From positions 1 to 9,738 of the forward strand of contig CAJPTT010000055.1 in assembly GCA_905373565.1 (NCBI GenBank): a stretch of 9,738 bases of DNA. The letters are read 5' to 3'. Shown here one piece after another: positions 1 to 8,500 of this stretch. Source of the DNA: an uncultured Treponema sp. (GTDB lineage Bacteria; Spirochaetota; Spirochaetia; Treponematales; Treponemataceae). The notes beneath the pieces were generated by a model. It had not been told where the DNA came from. It made no database searches and was given only the letters and a program-made list of their open reading frames with translations. Every line of letters begins with the position of its first letter. The first letter of the stretch is position 1. The translations under genes were made by a program, and so were the position numbers.

Positions 1-26
1 GCTCTTTTCTTTTGAGAATTTCAGTG

Positions 27-32
27 TATAAT
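27..32 (+). promoter_or_regulatory. -10 box of a (near-)leaderless promoter for the PsiE-like gene
   Basis: A perfect TATAAT lies at 27-32, ending 8 bases before the ATG at 41. With the usual 6-7 base distance from -10 box to start site, transcription would begin near 38-40, leaving a leader of about 1-3 bases. No Shine-Dalgarno-like purine tract occurs in 33-40, which fits a leaderless mRNA. A -35 element at the normal spacing would fall around bases 4-9 (CTTTTC), which is a poor match. The window start prevents a better look upstream. Confidence 0.55.
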
Positions 33-40
33 ATTCGATA

Positions 41-700
41 ATGAATAAATTAAAAGCGAAACTGAACAAACAAAATCTCAGACGATATTTAGGTTTGATG
101 GCGAGCTATACGGAAATTTTGCTCGCATTGGTAGTCATTATCGGGATATTACTCCTCTGTATTCGAGTCCTTGTACAGCTGAGGGGCTTTATCATCAGTA
201 CGTTTTCCGGCATGGAGGTTCCGTCGTTTGCAGAATTTCTTTCGACGGTGTTCGAGCTGGTTATCGGCATCGAGTTTGTAAAGATGCTTGCAAAGCATAC
301 GCCGGGCAGCGCTATCGAAGTGCTTTTATATACGATTGCCCGTGCGCTCATTATGGATCACAGCAGTATGCAGAGTTCTCTGTTTGGAGTAATCGCTATC
401 GCAATTCTTTTTGCCGTCCGTAAGTATTTTAATGATCCGGAAGTGCATAACCATGAAACCGGCGGCGACTATATCGTAAATGGCGGTATCAGTATGAAAG
501 AGGTCAATAAACGGCTCGATGCGGATTTTGACGAATCTTACGGCCATACCGTTGCAGGTTATTTATTCAATTATCTACAGGCGATCGGGAAAAAGCCGAC
601 GGTCGGATGCGAAGCTCAAATCGGTGAATATATGTTTCAGGTCTACGATATGGAAGGAGAGCTCATCAGGTATATTAAGATAACTCCGTTAAAATCATAA
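41..700 (+). CDS. PsiE-like membrane protein with C-terminal CorC/HlyC-type transporter-associated domain
   Basis: This 219-residue inner-membrane protein joins two recognisable parts. Residues about 24-127 hold four hydrophobic segments (about 24-46, 64-84, 92-106 and 112-127). The stretch around GIEFVKMLAKH (76-86) and the ARALIM segment (100-105) resembles the PsiE (phosphate-starvation-inducible E) family. Residues about 143-216 resemble the small soluble transporter-associated domain found at the end of CorC/HlyC-type proteins, with IVNGGISMKEVNKRL, HTVAGYLF and the KKPTVGCEAQIGEYMFQV strand pattern. The first 20 residues are basic and should be cytoplasmic. The ATG at 41 has no ribosome-binding site but sits just after a TATAAT box; an internal ATG at 98 is possible but would leave the protein starting almost at the first membrane segment. 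The gene is 22 bases upstream of a sigma-54 activator gene and probably shares its transcript. The biochemical role of PsiE-like proteins is not established, so no substrate is proposed. Confidence 0.85.
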   Translation: MNKLKAKLNKQNLRRYLGLMASYTEILLALVVIIGILLLCIRVLVQLRGFIISTFSGMEVPSFAEFLSTVFELVIGIEFVKMLAKHTPGSAIEVLLYTIARALIMDHSSMQSSLFGVIAIAILFAVRKYFNDPEVHNHETGGDYIVNGGISMKEVNKRLDADFDESYGHTVAGYLFNYLQAIGKKPTVGCEAQIGEYMFQVYDMEGELIRYIKITPLKS

Positions 701-711
701 AAAATTATAGC

Positions 712-716
712 GAGGG
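712..716 (+). promoter_or_regulatory. Ribosome-binding site of the sigma-54 activator gene
   Basis: GAGGG is followed by a 6-base spacer and ATG at 723. This is a good Shine-Dalgarno match and fixes the start. It lies in the 22-base gap after the stop codon of the upstream gene, which supports translation from a shared mRNA. Confidence 0.75.
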
Positions 717-722
717 CTGCAT

Positions 723-2168
723 ATGGTTGAGTATGAATGTCTAAGAAAAGATTCATGTCCCATTCGATTGGATACGGAAAAACAACTCGATTCCATCATT
801 GAAAATATGTTTGACGGTATTTATATCACTGACGGAGAGGCCAATACGTTGCGGGCAAATAAAGCTTACGAAGTGATTACCGGCATTTCCCGTGACGATA
901 TCATCGGTTGTAATATGAAACAGCTTGAAGAAGACGGAACTATTTCTCAGTCGGGGTCTCTGATCGCGATCCGAAGCGGTAAGCCTGTAACGCTGCAGCA
1001 AAAATTCAATACGGGGCGTCAAGCGCTTATCACCAGTACGCCGGTATTCGGCCAAAACAATAAAATCGAAATGGTCATTACCAACGTTCGGGATATGACG
1101 GAAATTCATCATCTGAGGGAAGAAATTGAATCCCGAAACGAGGAACGGCTACGCCTGCATAAAGAGTTGGAGCATATCAGGACTCAATTCCTCGATAAAA
1201 CGGATTTTATTGCCGCCGATAAGGTAACGCTTTCGATTATCCGCATGGCGGATAAGGTTGCCCCGCTTGATACGACGGTGATGATCAGCGGTGAAACAGG
1301 TGTCGGTAAAGAAGTGTTTGCACAGTATGTTCACAGTCAAAGCCGCCGCAATAAAAAATCGTTTATCAGTGTAAACTGCGGCGCTATTCCGGCAAATTTG
1401 ATAGAAAGCGAGCTGTTCGGCTACGAACGGGGCGCTTTTACCGGCGCCGACAAAAACGGCAAAGCAGGGCTTTTCGAGGTTGCAGACCAAGGAACAATTT
1501 TTCTTGATGAAATCGGAGAGTTACCGTTGAATATGCAGGTAAAACTGTTGCGCGTGTTGCAGGAACATGAGGTAAAGCGTATCGGCGGTACAAAACCCAT
1601 TCCGGTAGACATACGAGTCATTGCCGCGACAAACCGTAATTTGGAAGAAATGGTTAATAAAAAGAAGTTCCGAAAAGACCTGTATTACCGGATGATGGTA
1701 TTCCCGCTGCACATTCCGCCGCTCCGCGAACGCCGCAACGACATTATTCCGCTTGTGCAGCTTTTCCTCGAGCAGCTTAATCGGAAATATGCGTTCCGCA
1801 AATATTTTTCGGATGCGGCGCTCCGGCTGATGGTGGGCTACGAGTGGCCCGGAAATATCCGTGAGCTGCGGAATATTGTGGAACGGGCGGTTATCGTTAC
1901 CGACAACGACGAGATTACCGCAATGAATACGTTTATTACTCCCTGTAAGCCGCAGGCGGAACCTTTATACATACCGGTTAAGCAGCCCGAAAACGTTCAT
2001 GATCTGAAGGCGGCGCTTGCGGACATAGAAGCGAAGTACATCGACTTTGCGTATAAGACCTACGGCAATGTACGGCTTGCGGCAGAAAGTCTCGGTATGT
2101 CTCACGCCACCTTCGTCCGCAAACGCCAACGGCATACCGCCCCGCGCACGCGAGAAGTGAAAGATTGA
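723..2168 (+). CDS. PAS-domain sigma-54-dependent transcriptional activator (NtrC-type AAA+)
   Basis: This 481-residue bacterial enhancer-binding protein should bind upstream activator sites and use ATP to remodel RNA polymerase carrying sigma-54. Residues about 21-130 form a PAS sensory domain, and about 131-158 a charged helix likely to be a coiled-coil linker. The AAA+ domain follows: Walker A GETGVGKE (190-197), the sigma-54-contacting GAFTGA loop (237-242), Walker B GTIFLDE (257-263), and the RKDLYYR segment (317-323) near the arginine fingers. A Fis-type helix-turn-helix lies near the C-terminus (about 449-467, NVRLAAESLGMSHATFVRK). There is no receiver domain, so control is expected through a ligand or redox state sensed by PAS rather than by phosphorylation. 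Two cysteines (6 and 12) precede the PAS domain. It lies 22 bases after the PsiE-like gene, so the two are probably one operon. Its targets cannot be read from the window; I found no convincing -24/-12 promoter here. All catalytic motifs look intact. Confidence 0.93.
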   Translation: MVEYECLRKDSCPIRLDTEKQLDSIIENMFDGIYITDGEANTLRANKAYEVITGISRDDIIGCNMKQLEEDGTISQSGSLIAIRSGKPVTLQQKFNTGRQALITSTPVFGQNNKIEMVITNVRDMTEIHHLREEIESRNEERLRLHKELEHIRTQFLDKTDFIAADKVTLSIIRMADKVAPLDTTVMISGETGVGKEVFAQYVHSQSRRNKKSFISVNCGAIPANLIESELFGYERGAFTGADKNGKAGLFEVADQGTIFLDEIGELPLNMQVKLLRVLQEHEVKRIGGTKPIPVDIRVIAATNRNLEEMVNKKKFRKDLYYRMMVFPLHIPPLRERRNDIIPLVQLFLEQLNRKYAFRKYFSDAALRLMVGYEWPGNIRELRNIVERAVIVTDNDEITAMNTFITPCKPQAEPLYIPVKQPENVHDLKAALADIEAKYIDFAYKTYGNVRLAAESLGMSHATFVRKRQRHTAPRTREVKD

Positions 2169-2183
2169 GCGAAAATGATGGTT

Positions 2184-2205
2184 ACCTGGCAGGTTGACTT
2201 TTTTT
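2184..2205 (+). terminator. Weak intrinsic-terminator-like hairpin and T tract after the activator gene
   Basis: ACCT (2184-2187), loop GGC and AGGT (2191-2194) form a short 4-bp stem. Four bases later comes a run of seven T (2199-2205). The stem is too short for a strong intrinsic terminator. Its 3' end overlaps the -35 box of the tRNA promoter. It is the only terminator-like element between the activator stop codon and the tRNA. Confidence 0.25.
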
Positions 2206-2222
2206 CACTCCTATTGTATACA
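2194..2222 (+). promoter_or_regulatory. Sigma-70-type promoter of tRNA-Arg
   Basis: TTGACT at 2194-2199, a 17-base spacer and TATACA at 2217-2222 match the -35/-10 consensus well. The predicted start is near 2229-2230, about 27 bases upstream of the mature tRNA 5' end. The spacer contains the T7 run, so the end of the activator transcript and the start of the tRNA transcript share DNA. Confidence 0.7.
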
Positions 2223-2232
2223 TATACCATAT

Positions 2233-2250
2233 TTGCAGTGCTCACTGCGA
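2233..2250 (+). repeat. Inverted repeat in the pre-tRNA leader
   Basis: GCAGTG (2235-2240), CT, CACTGC (2243-2248) is a perfect 6-bp inverted repeat. It extends outward by a T-G wobble (2234/2249) and a T-A pair (2233/2250). In RNA it can form a stem of about 7 pairs with a GCTC tetraloop. It lies just after the predicted transcription start and 6 bases before the mature tRNA. It could be an RNA hairpin in the leader or a DNA operator; no T tract follows, so it is not a terminator. Confidence 0.55.
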
Positions 2251-2256
2251 CTTCAA

Positions 2257-2330
2257 GAGATCGTAGCTCATTTGGATAGAGCAACTGCCTTCTAAGCAGT
2301 AGGTGGCGGGTTCGAATCCCGCCGGTCTCA
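2257..2330 (+). tRNA. tRNA-Arg (anticodon TCT)
   Basis: A complete 74-base cloverleaf can be drawn. The acceptor stem is GAGATCG (2257-2263) with CGGTCTC (2323-2329), containing one T-G wobble. The D stem is GCTC/GAGC (2266-2269, 2279-2282). The anticodon stem is ACTGC/GCAGT (2284-2288, 2296-2300) around loop CTTCTAA, with anticodon TCT at 2291-2293. The variable loop is AGGTG, and the T arm is GCGGG-TTCGAAT-CCCGC (2306-2322). The discriminator is A (2330). A20 (2276) and C35 (2292), known arginine identity bases, are both present. CCA is not encoded (TCT follows) and must be added after transcription. It reads AGA, and AGG by wobble. It has its own promoter and lies between two protein genes on the same strand. 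Confidence 0.96.
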
Positions 2331-2359
2331 TCTTCCCTTCCCGCCAACCGCATCAGAAA

Positions 2360-2389
2360 TATTTTATGCCTTTGCCCCTGCCTAAAATA
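2360..2389 (+). repeat. AT-rich inverted repeat between the tRNA and the macroglobulin promoter
   Basis: TATTTTA (2360-2366) and TAAAATA (2383-2389) form a perfect 7-bp inverted repeat around a 16-base C-rich spacer. It ends 5 bases before the -35 box of the macroglobulin promoter. All pairs are A-T and no T tract follows, so it is a poor tRNA terminator. It could be a regulator-binding site or chance. Confidence 0.3.
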
Positions 2390-2394
2390 CTGTG

Positions 2395-2423
2395 TTGTAT
2401 AACCGCTGTCCCTCTTGTATACT
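2395..2423 (+). promoter_or_regulatory. Probable promoter of the macroglobulin gene
   Basis: TATACT at 2418-2423 is a good -10 box (5 of 6 consensus positions). TTGTAT at 2395-2400 is a weak -35 box with exact 17-base spacing. The predicted start is about 2428-2431, giving a leader of roughly 82 bases before the ATG at 2512. The string TTGTATAC is shared with the -10 region of the tRNA promoter. Read-through from the tRNA promoter is also possible, because no clear terminator separates them. Confidence 0.5.
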
Positions 2424-2427
2424 ATTA

Positions 2428-2477
2428 GGAGCTGAAGCTAAAAAAACTGTCCAAAAACAAAAGTTTTTTGATGCTCC
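2428..2477 (+). other. Foldable 5' leader of the macroglobulin mRNA
   Basis: GGAGC (2428-2432) can pair with GCTCC (2473-2477). Inside it AAAAAACT (2441-2448) can pair with AGTTTTTT (2462-2469) around a 13-base loop, leaving an asymmetric internal loop of 8 and 3 bases. The structure would begin at or within two bases of the predicted transcript 5' end. The inner stem is almost entirely A-U, so stability is modest. It could protect the 5' end or influence translation; it does not match a riboswitch I recognise. Confidence 0.35.
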
Positions 2478-2496
2478 AGCTGTTATGTCGTTGAAT

Positions 2497-2509
2497 GGAG
2501 TGCATAGAG
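2497..2509 (+). promoter_or_regulatory. Candidate ribosome-binding sites of the macroglobulin gene
   Basis: GGAG (2497-2500) lies 11 bases and AGAG (2506-2509) 2 bases before ATG 2512. Neither spacing is ideal, so the start rests mainly on the lipoprotein signal peptide that begins exactly at this ATG. Confidence 0.4.
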
Positions 2510-2511
2510 CG

Positions 2512-5500
2512 ATGAAAAAATCCGGTATTATTGTAACAATCATATCCCTGACAGTCCTGATAGCAGGCTGCGGCAAAGGTTCACGTTCGGGCGATGCGAA
2601 GCAAAAAGCGTATATCGCAAAGCTGCAAGAACAGACGCAGCGCAAGTACAATGATCCGAATATTTCGGACTTTGAAAAGCAGTTTTTGCCGCAGTATGCG
2701 ATAGAAACACCCGAACCCGTACAGAATGCAAAGATACCGGCGTTTAAAGCGCCCGCGCCGCAATCATCGGCAAAAGATGTCTCGGTTATTCCCGGGGTAC
2801 GGGCGCTTACGGCATATAAAACCGCCTACACGCCTCAATTGACGGCAGAGCCCGACAGTCAATCGGAAGATAGCAGCGGGAGAGAAACTGCGCAGCAAGC
2901 CGACACAGCAGTCGGCACCATCGATCTTCCGCAAAGCGGCGCGCTTACGGTTGCCGATTGGGGACCGAAGGGCAAGATTCCCGCGGCGGTAACCTCGCCG
3001 TCCTTTTATATTGTGTTCTCGCTGCCGGTTAAGGCAATCGGCGCCCTCGGCAAACCGGAAACGGAGTCCCCATACCTATCGATTAGTCCTGCCGTAAAAG
3101 GCATATTCCGCTGGTACGGCTCGCGCTACCTTGCTTTTGAACCTGAAGAAAGCCTTAAACCCGGTCAGCAATACACGATAACCGTTAAAGACAGCGTAAG
3201 GGCGCTCAACGGAAAACAAATAGAAGGAAAAAGACAGTTCACCGTTACCGGCGAAGTACTCCGCATCACCTATTCCCGGCCCGGCTATATGCTGCGGAAA
3301 AACTCCGACCGGTGGATACCCATCAATACCGACAACCTGATTCCGGAAGCGGCAAACGATGTACAGCTCCGCTTCAATTATCCTGTACAGCCTGCCGAAC
3401 TGCAATCGATTCTTTCCGTATCGGTACAAGAAGCCGGAAAACAAGCGGTTCCATACCGTTATACCGTTAGCCGCCTCGAAGGGGAAAACGACTTTAACGT
3501 ATTGGTGAATATCAACGGCAAAATCCCCTTTAATGCGACGGTTACCGTAGCGGCAAAACGTCCGGACGGCTCCCTCACCACGGCGCAATACCATACGCTC
3601 AAGCCGTTTACCTGTAAGGGCGCATCGGTTTATCATAACGACTACGGCTATAAAAACCCGATAGCCCTCCGGTTCTCCCATCCGGTGGATAAAAAGACCG
3701 TACTCAACAATATTTCCATAAAACCGGCGCTCACATTCGGTGAAAAAAATATCGAAGTGCACAATGCAACATCGTACTATTCAACCGTGCTGATTCACGG
3801 CTTGCCGGTCGCACCCCAAGAAACATACACCGTTACCGTACAAAACGGCATAAAGGATACCTACGGCAGAGCTCTTGCCTCCGCTGCATCCTATACGGTT
3901 ACCGTTCCCGATGCACCGAGTTTTGTGCAATATACCGATACGGGACATCTGATGTTGGAAGCGGCGTATCCGCATAAATACCTCTTTGAATATCAAAATA
4001 TTCTTTCCCCGTCGAGCTATGCAATCGCAAAAACCGACAACCCGCTTGATCTGGACTCATGGGGAGAGGCTTATGACCGTTCAAGGGCAAAGACTTTGGA
4101 TGCTTCCATACGGAATAAACGGCTGTTTGAACTCGCCGACCTTGACCCCTACCTTGAAAACGGCAAGGGGTTTGTCTGTATCGATTCGGAAGTAACACTC
4201 CCGCCCTATTCGCAGCGGGATAAAAAGCCGCGCGTCAACCGCCGAACCTCGACTGTGCAGGTAACGGACCTCGGCATTACCGTCCGTTCCGCACTCAATA
4301 AAACCGTCGTGCTGGTTTCCAAACTGTCAACGGGAGAACCTGTGGAAGGTGCTTCAGTGTACCTGTACGACGCGGAAACCGATAAGAATGAAGCGGTCAG
4401 CCCCGAAGAAGGTGCACAAAATCCCTTTGCCTCCGGCACCACCGATAAAGAAGGAATTGCCGTCCTTCCCTACGGAAGCAAAAGTATCCGCTTTTTCCGC
4501 AATGCAGGGAATTATGCTGCCGTATTTGTAGAAAAAGACGGAGATAAAGCTGTTTTTTATCCGCATACCCACAGTCCGTGGCGCTTCGATGTGTACGCAG
4601 CAAATCCGCAAGAGATTGCAGAAACACACCAGCGGACATTCCTCTTTTCGGACAGAGGGCTGTATAAACCCGGAGAAACGGTTTCGTTCAGAGGTATCGA
4701 CCGCACACAAATGTTCAGTACCTTTACTCCGTACGAGGGTCAGTACATCGTTACGTTATCGGGTTATTCATCGGAAGGAGATGAGGTCGATGTTGCAGAA
4801 CAAGAAGGTACCTGTACCGATTCGGGGAGCTTTTGGGGAGCATTCGACTTACCGGAAGATTTACCGCCCGGCTCCTACAGCCTGACCTACCGGCGGGCTG
4901 ACGACGATAACAACAGCGAAGCACAGGGATGCCCCATCACCGTTGCGTATTTTGAAAAGCTGAAATTTCAGGCGGAAGTAACTATGCCGCAGCAGCCGGT
5001 CATTATGGGAGATACCGTCAAAGCGGCGGTATCCGCCTCGTATCTTTCGGGCGGAGGGCTCGGCAAGGCTTCGTACAGCGGAAGCTGGATGCGGCAAGGA
5101 ACCTCTTTCAGCCCTCACCATACGGTATTAAAGGACTATCGGTTCGGAGTAGAAGGCTACGGTATCGATCATGTTGCATCGTTTTCCGGAAAGCTGTCGA
5201 ATACGGGTACGGCGGAACTTTCCTGCCAAGCGGCGGCTTCGGAAGGCATTATCGGCCTTCCCTATCGCTACAGCGCCGAGGTTTCGATAACCGACATCAG
5301 CAATCAGCAAATTTCCGCACGGAATACCGTTATGGTGCATCCGGCAGCGCTCTACATCGGGCTTGCACGGCCTGAAAACCTTACCGGCTTTGCGCAAAAG
5401 GGACAAAAACTCACCTTCCCGTTCATCCTCGCCTCCCCCGACGGCAATCCGCTTGGCGACACCAAACCGGCCGCGGGAGATTTTACCGTTGAGCTGATCA

Positions 5501-8500
5501 GGGAAAACTGGAAGCTCGTGCAGGAGCGCGGTTCGGGCGGCAGCATTTACTCAAACTACGAAAAAGAAAACATCACCGAGCATACGGCAACCGTGAAACC
5601 CGCTGCAAAGGGAACGGTGCAGGTAACGCCGAAAAATGCCGGTTCATATATTCTGAGTATGAGCGGAACCGATACCGCAGGGCGCACGTTCAAAACCGAT
5701 TACCGCTTCTATGTTACCGGATCAGGAGCGAGCTTTTGGGATCGCGATTATGAAGATGCCGTGCGCCTAACGCCCGACCAATCGCTGTACAACCCCGGCG
5801 ACACCGCCCGCATTTTGATGCAAAGCCCGCTCCCCGCGGGAAGATACCTCATCACGGTAGAGCGCGAAGGTATTTTTACGGAAGAAATCCGCGAACTCGA
5901 CGGAAATACTCAAGTTTTGGAAATCCCCGTCGCAAGCAACTATATTCCCGTGGTGTATGTCGCGGTGTCGTCCTATTCAGTACGGACAAAGGAGCCGCAG
6001 CACAAGCACGGTGAACTTGACCTTGATAAGCCGAAAGGCATTTTCGGTATGACGCCGATCTTTGTAAATGCCCGCGTCAAAGCATTCTCCGTCGAACTCG
6101 CCGCGAATAAATCCGTGTATAAGCCCGGAGAGGAAGCAACCGTTACGCTGACGGCGACAAGAGGCGGTAAGCCGTTAGCCAATGCGGAACTCACCCTGCT
6201 TACCGTAGACCGCGGCGTCCTCGATTTAATAGATTATCACGTGCCCAATCCGCTCGACTTCTTCTATAATCCCGACAATTTCCAGCTCGGCGTCACCGGC
6301 GGAGATTCCCGCGCGTGGCTGATGGATCCCGTCATGGAAGAAGCGAAAACCCTTGCAGGCGGCGATTCGGACGGCGGCAAAGAAGGTGAAGAGGGAGCGG
6401 AACGCAGCGACTTTAACCCGACCGCGGTGTTCATTCCTATCTTAAAGACGGATTCAAACGGTAAGGTAACGGCAACCTTTAAGCTACCGGATACGCTGAC
6501 CAGCTACCGGCTTACCGCCGTCGGAGCACATACCGACCTTTTTGCCCTGCACGAAGAAGAGATTACCGTGCAGAACACCGTCAACATTCTGCCGGTTATG
6601 CCCCGCCGCCTCCGCGAACGGGATACGGCAGAATGCGGCGTCCTCATTTCCAATGTGGATACCCGCGCTCACACCATTACGGTAGGAGCTTCGGTTCGTG
6701 CTGCTCAGACACAAGACGGTACGGCCGATACTGCCGGCGATCGCACAGTGACAGACAACGCCTTTATCGACGGGGAGACAACGCATACGGTTACCGTTGC
6801 AGGCGGACAGCAGGCGGCGGTCTACTTTGACATTGCAGCGGTAAAGGCGGGCACGGTAGAGGCGGTGTTTACCGTTTCTTCCGATGCGCTCAAAGAGAAA
6901 CTGATTCAGCCGCTCGTTATCGAACGACCCTTTGTCTTTGAAACCGTAACTTCAACCGGCGCTATCGCAAAAGATGAAAACGAAGCAGCCGAGGGGCTGA
7001 TCATTCCGTCTATGGCAGATGAAAATACCGGCTCGCTCAGTCTGACGCTGGATTCAAGCGGACTCGGTGCGCTGTCATCAGCTATTAATTACGTATTCGA
7101 CTATCCGTTCCTCTGCATGGAACAGCAGTCCGCCCGCATTCTACCGCTCGTCCTGTTTGAAAACTACATCGACGTATTCTCGCTTAAAAGTAAGGTACCG
7201 AATGTCCGGCATACGGTCAAAAAAACGATGGCGGCATGGGCGCGGGAACAAACGTCCGAAGGCGGCTTCCCCTACTGGCCAGGTGGCTGGGACACAGACT
7301 TTTATGTCAGTTTACGGATTGCACATATCTGCGCCGCCGCACAGCAGCGCGGATACAGCCAAGATGATATTGCCGTCAATACAAAAAAACTGACCGACTA
7401 TATTCGCTCGCAGCTGCTTGCAAAGAGGAATACACTCTCGCCGTACTTACAGGCCTACACCTGCTTTGTACTGGCAATGAACAACGCCGGTTTTGATGAA
7501 AGTATTTTGACGGCAGTTCAGGCGCGTGTGATTCCTCAGCTGGAAGACTACACTGCGCAGCCGAATGATCTTGCAGCCCTTGCATTGCTGAGCTTAACCT
7601 ACACGCAACGGAACCGCGCCGGAGATGCAGCGAAGGCGGCGAAGTGCACAGAGCGGATTATAAACTCCTGCCGCTTTACCACCCGCAGCGTATCGCTCGC
7701 GGTGCCGCCGCAGCAGGGCTTCCGCTTCTGGTACGGGAATGACCTTTCCCTCGACTTAGCGCTTATTCTGCAGAGCTTAGTAAAAGCTGCGCCCGACCAT
7801 AGCCGCGAGGATGCGGTACGGGCAGTGCTGTACACCCTGTTGCAGCGTCAAAAAGGCGGTTATTGGCAAAATACGGCAACTACCGCTCACGTGTTGGAAG
7901 CAGTGTACGAATATATTCAGTATGCACAGCTTGATGCTACCGACCTTACTGCTGCAGCGTCACTGCCCGGCGGAGACCTGCTCACCGCGGCGTTCAAAGG
8001 AGCGGCAGCAAAACCGGCTTTCCAAATATTCTCCTTTAAAGAACAGCCGGTGTCGGGAGCAAAGCGGGATACCCTGCTGCCGCTCCGCTTTACCAAAACC
8101 GGTACGGGACAGCTCTACTACACAGCCTCGCTTGCGTATGCACTGCCGCAGGAACGCCAACAGCCGCGCGACGAAGGACTCGGCATTTCCTGTACTATCC
8201 GCGACATCGCCGCAGATAAAATCCTAACGCCGGATTCGGAGAACAGCTCGATGATCACCCTCGAAAGCGGCAAAACCTACGAAATGGCAATCCGCCTCTC
8301 GTCGGGAAAGGACTATACGTTTGTCGCACTGCGGGCGCCCATTCCGTCAGGCGCGGAAATTTTAGACGCAGCCTTCGTTACCACCGCATCAAACGATTAC
8401 GAGGAAAAAGATACGGAAGAGCCGTGGACTGATTGGCGGGATCCAAGTAAGCAGCAGATATACGACAACGAAGTTCAGTATTTCTGGAACAGTTGGGACA

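Noticed and set aside
2187..2202. Possible sigma-54 promoter (TGGCAGG followed by TTGAC and T tract)
   Set aside because: The -24-like TGG is present, but the -12 GC at the required distance is TT instead, so the essential second element is missing.
2257..2330. tRNA-Arg as an integration site for a mobile element
   Set aside because: I found no second copy of the tRNA 3' end in the window and no integrase or phage gene; the flanking genes look ordinary.
2441..2469. Intrinsic terminator on either strand at the A-tract/T-tract dyad
   Set aside because: The stem is nearly all A-T with no GC-rich core, and there is no minus-strand gene for it to end.
2392..2511. Upstream in-frame starts of the macroglobulin gene (GTG 2392, ATG 2485)
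   Set aside because: They would place 40 or 9 extra residues before a perfect lipoprotein signal peptide, and the GTG overlaps the -35 region of the promoter.
3076..3762. A 228-codon open frame on the minus strand inside the macroglobulin gene
   Set aside because: It lies wholly opposite a well-supported coding region, shows no recognisable domain, and is explained by the codon bias of the sense gene.
3231..3910. Repeated ACCGTTACCGT-like strings in the macroglobulin gene
   Set aside because: They are irregularly spaced and reflect Thr-Val codons in beta strands, not a tandem repeat.
7811..8227. A 138-codon plus-strand open frame in a second frame of the macroglobulin gene
   Set aside because: It is a frame-shifted shadow: the macroglobulin frame is uninterrupted here and carries the family pattern.
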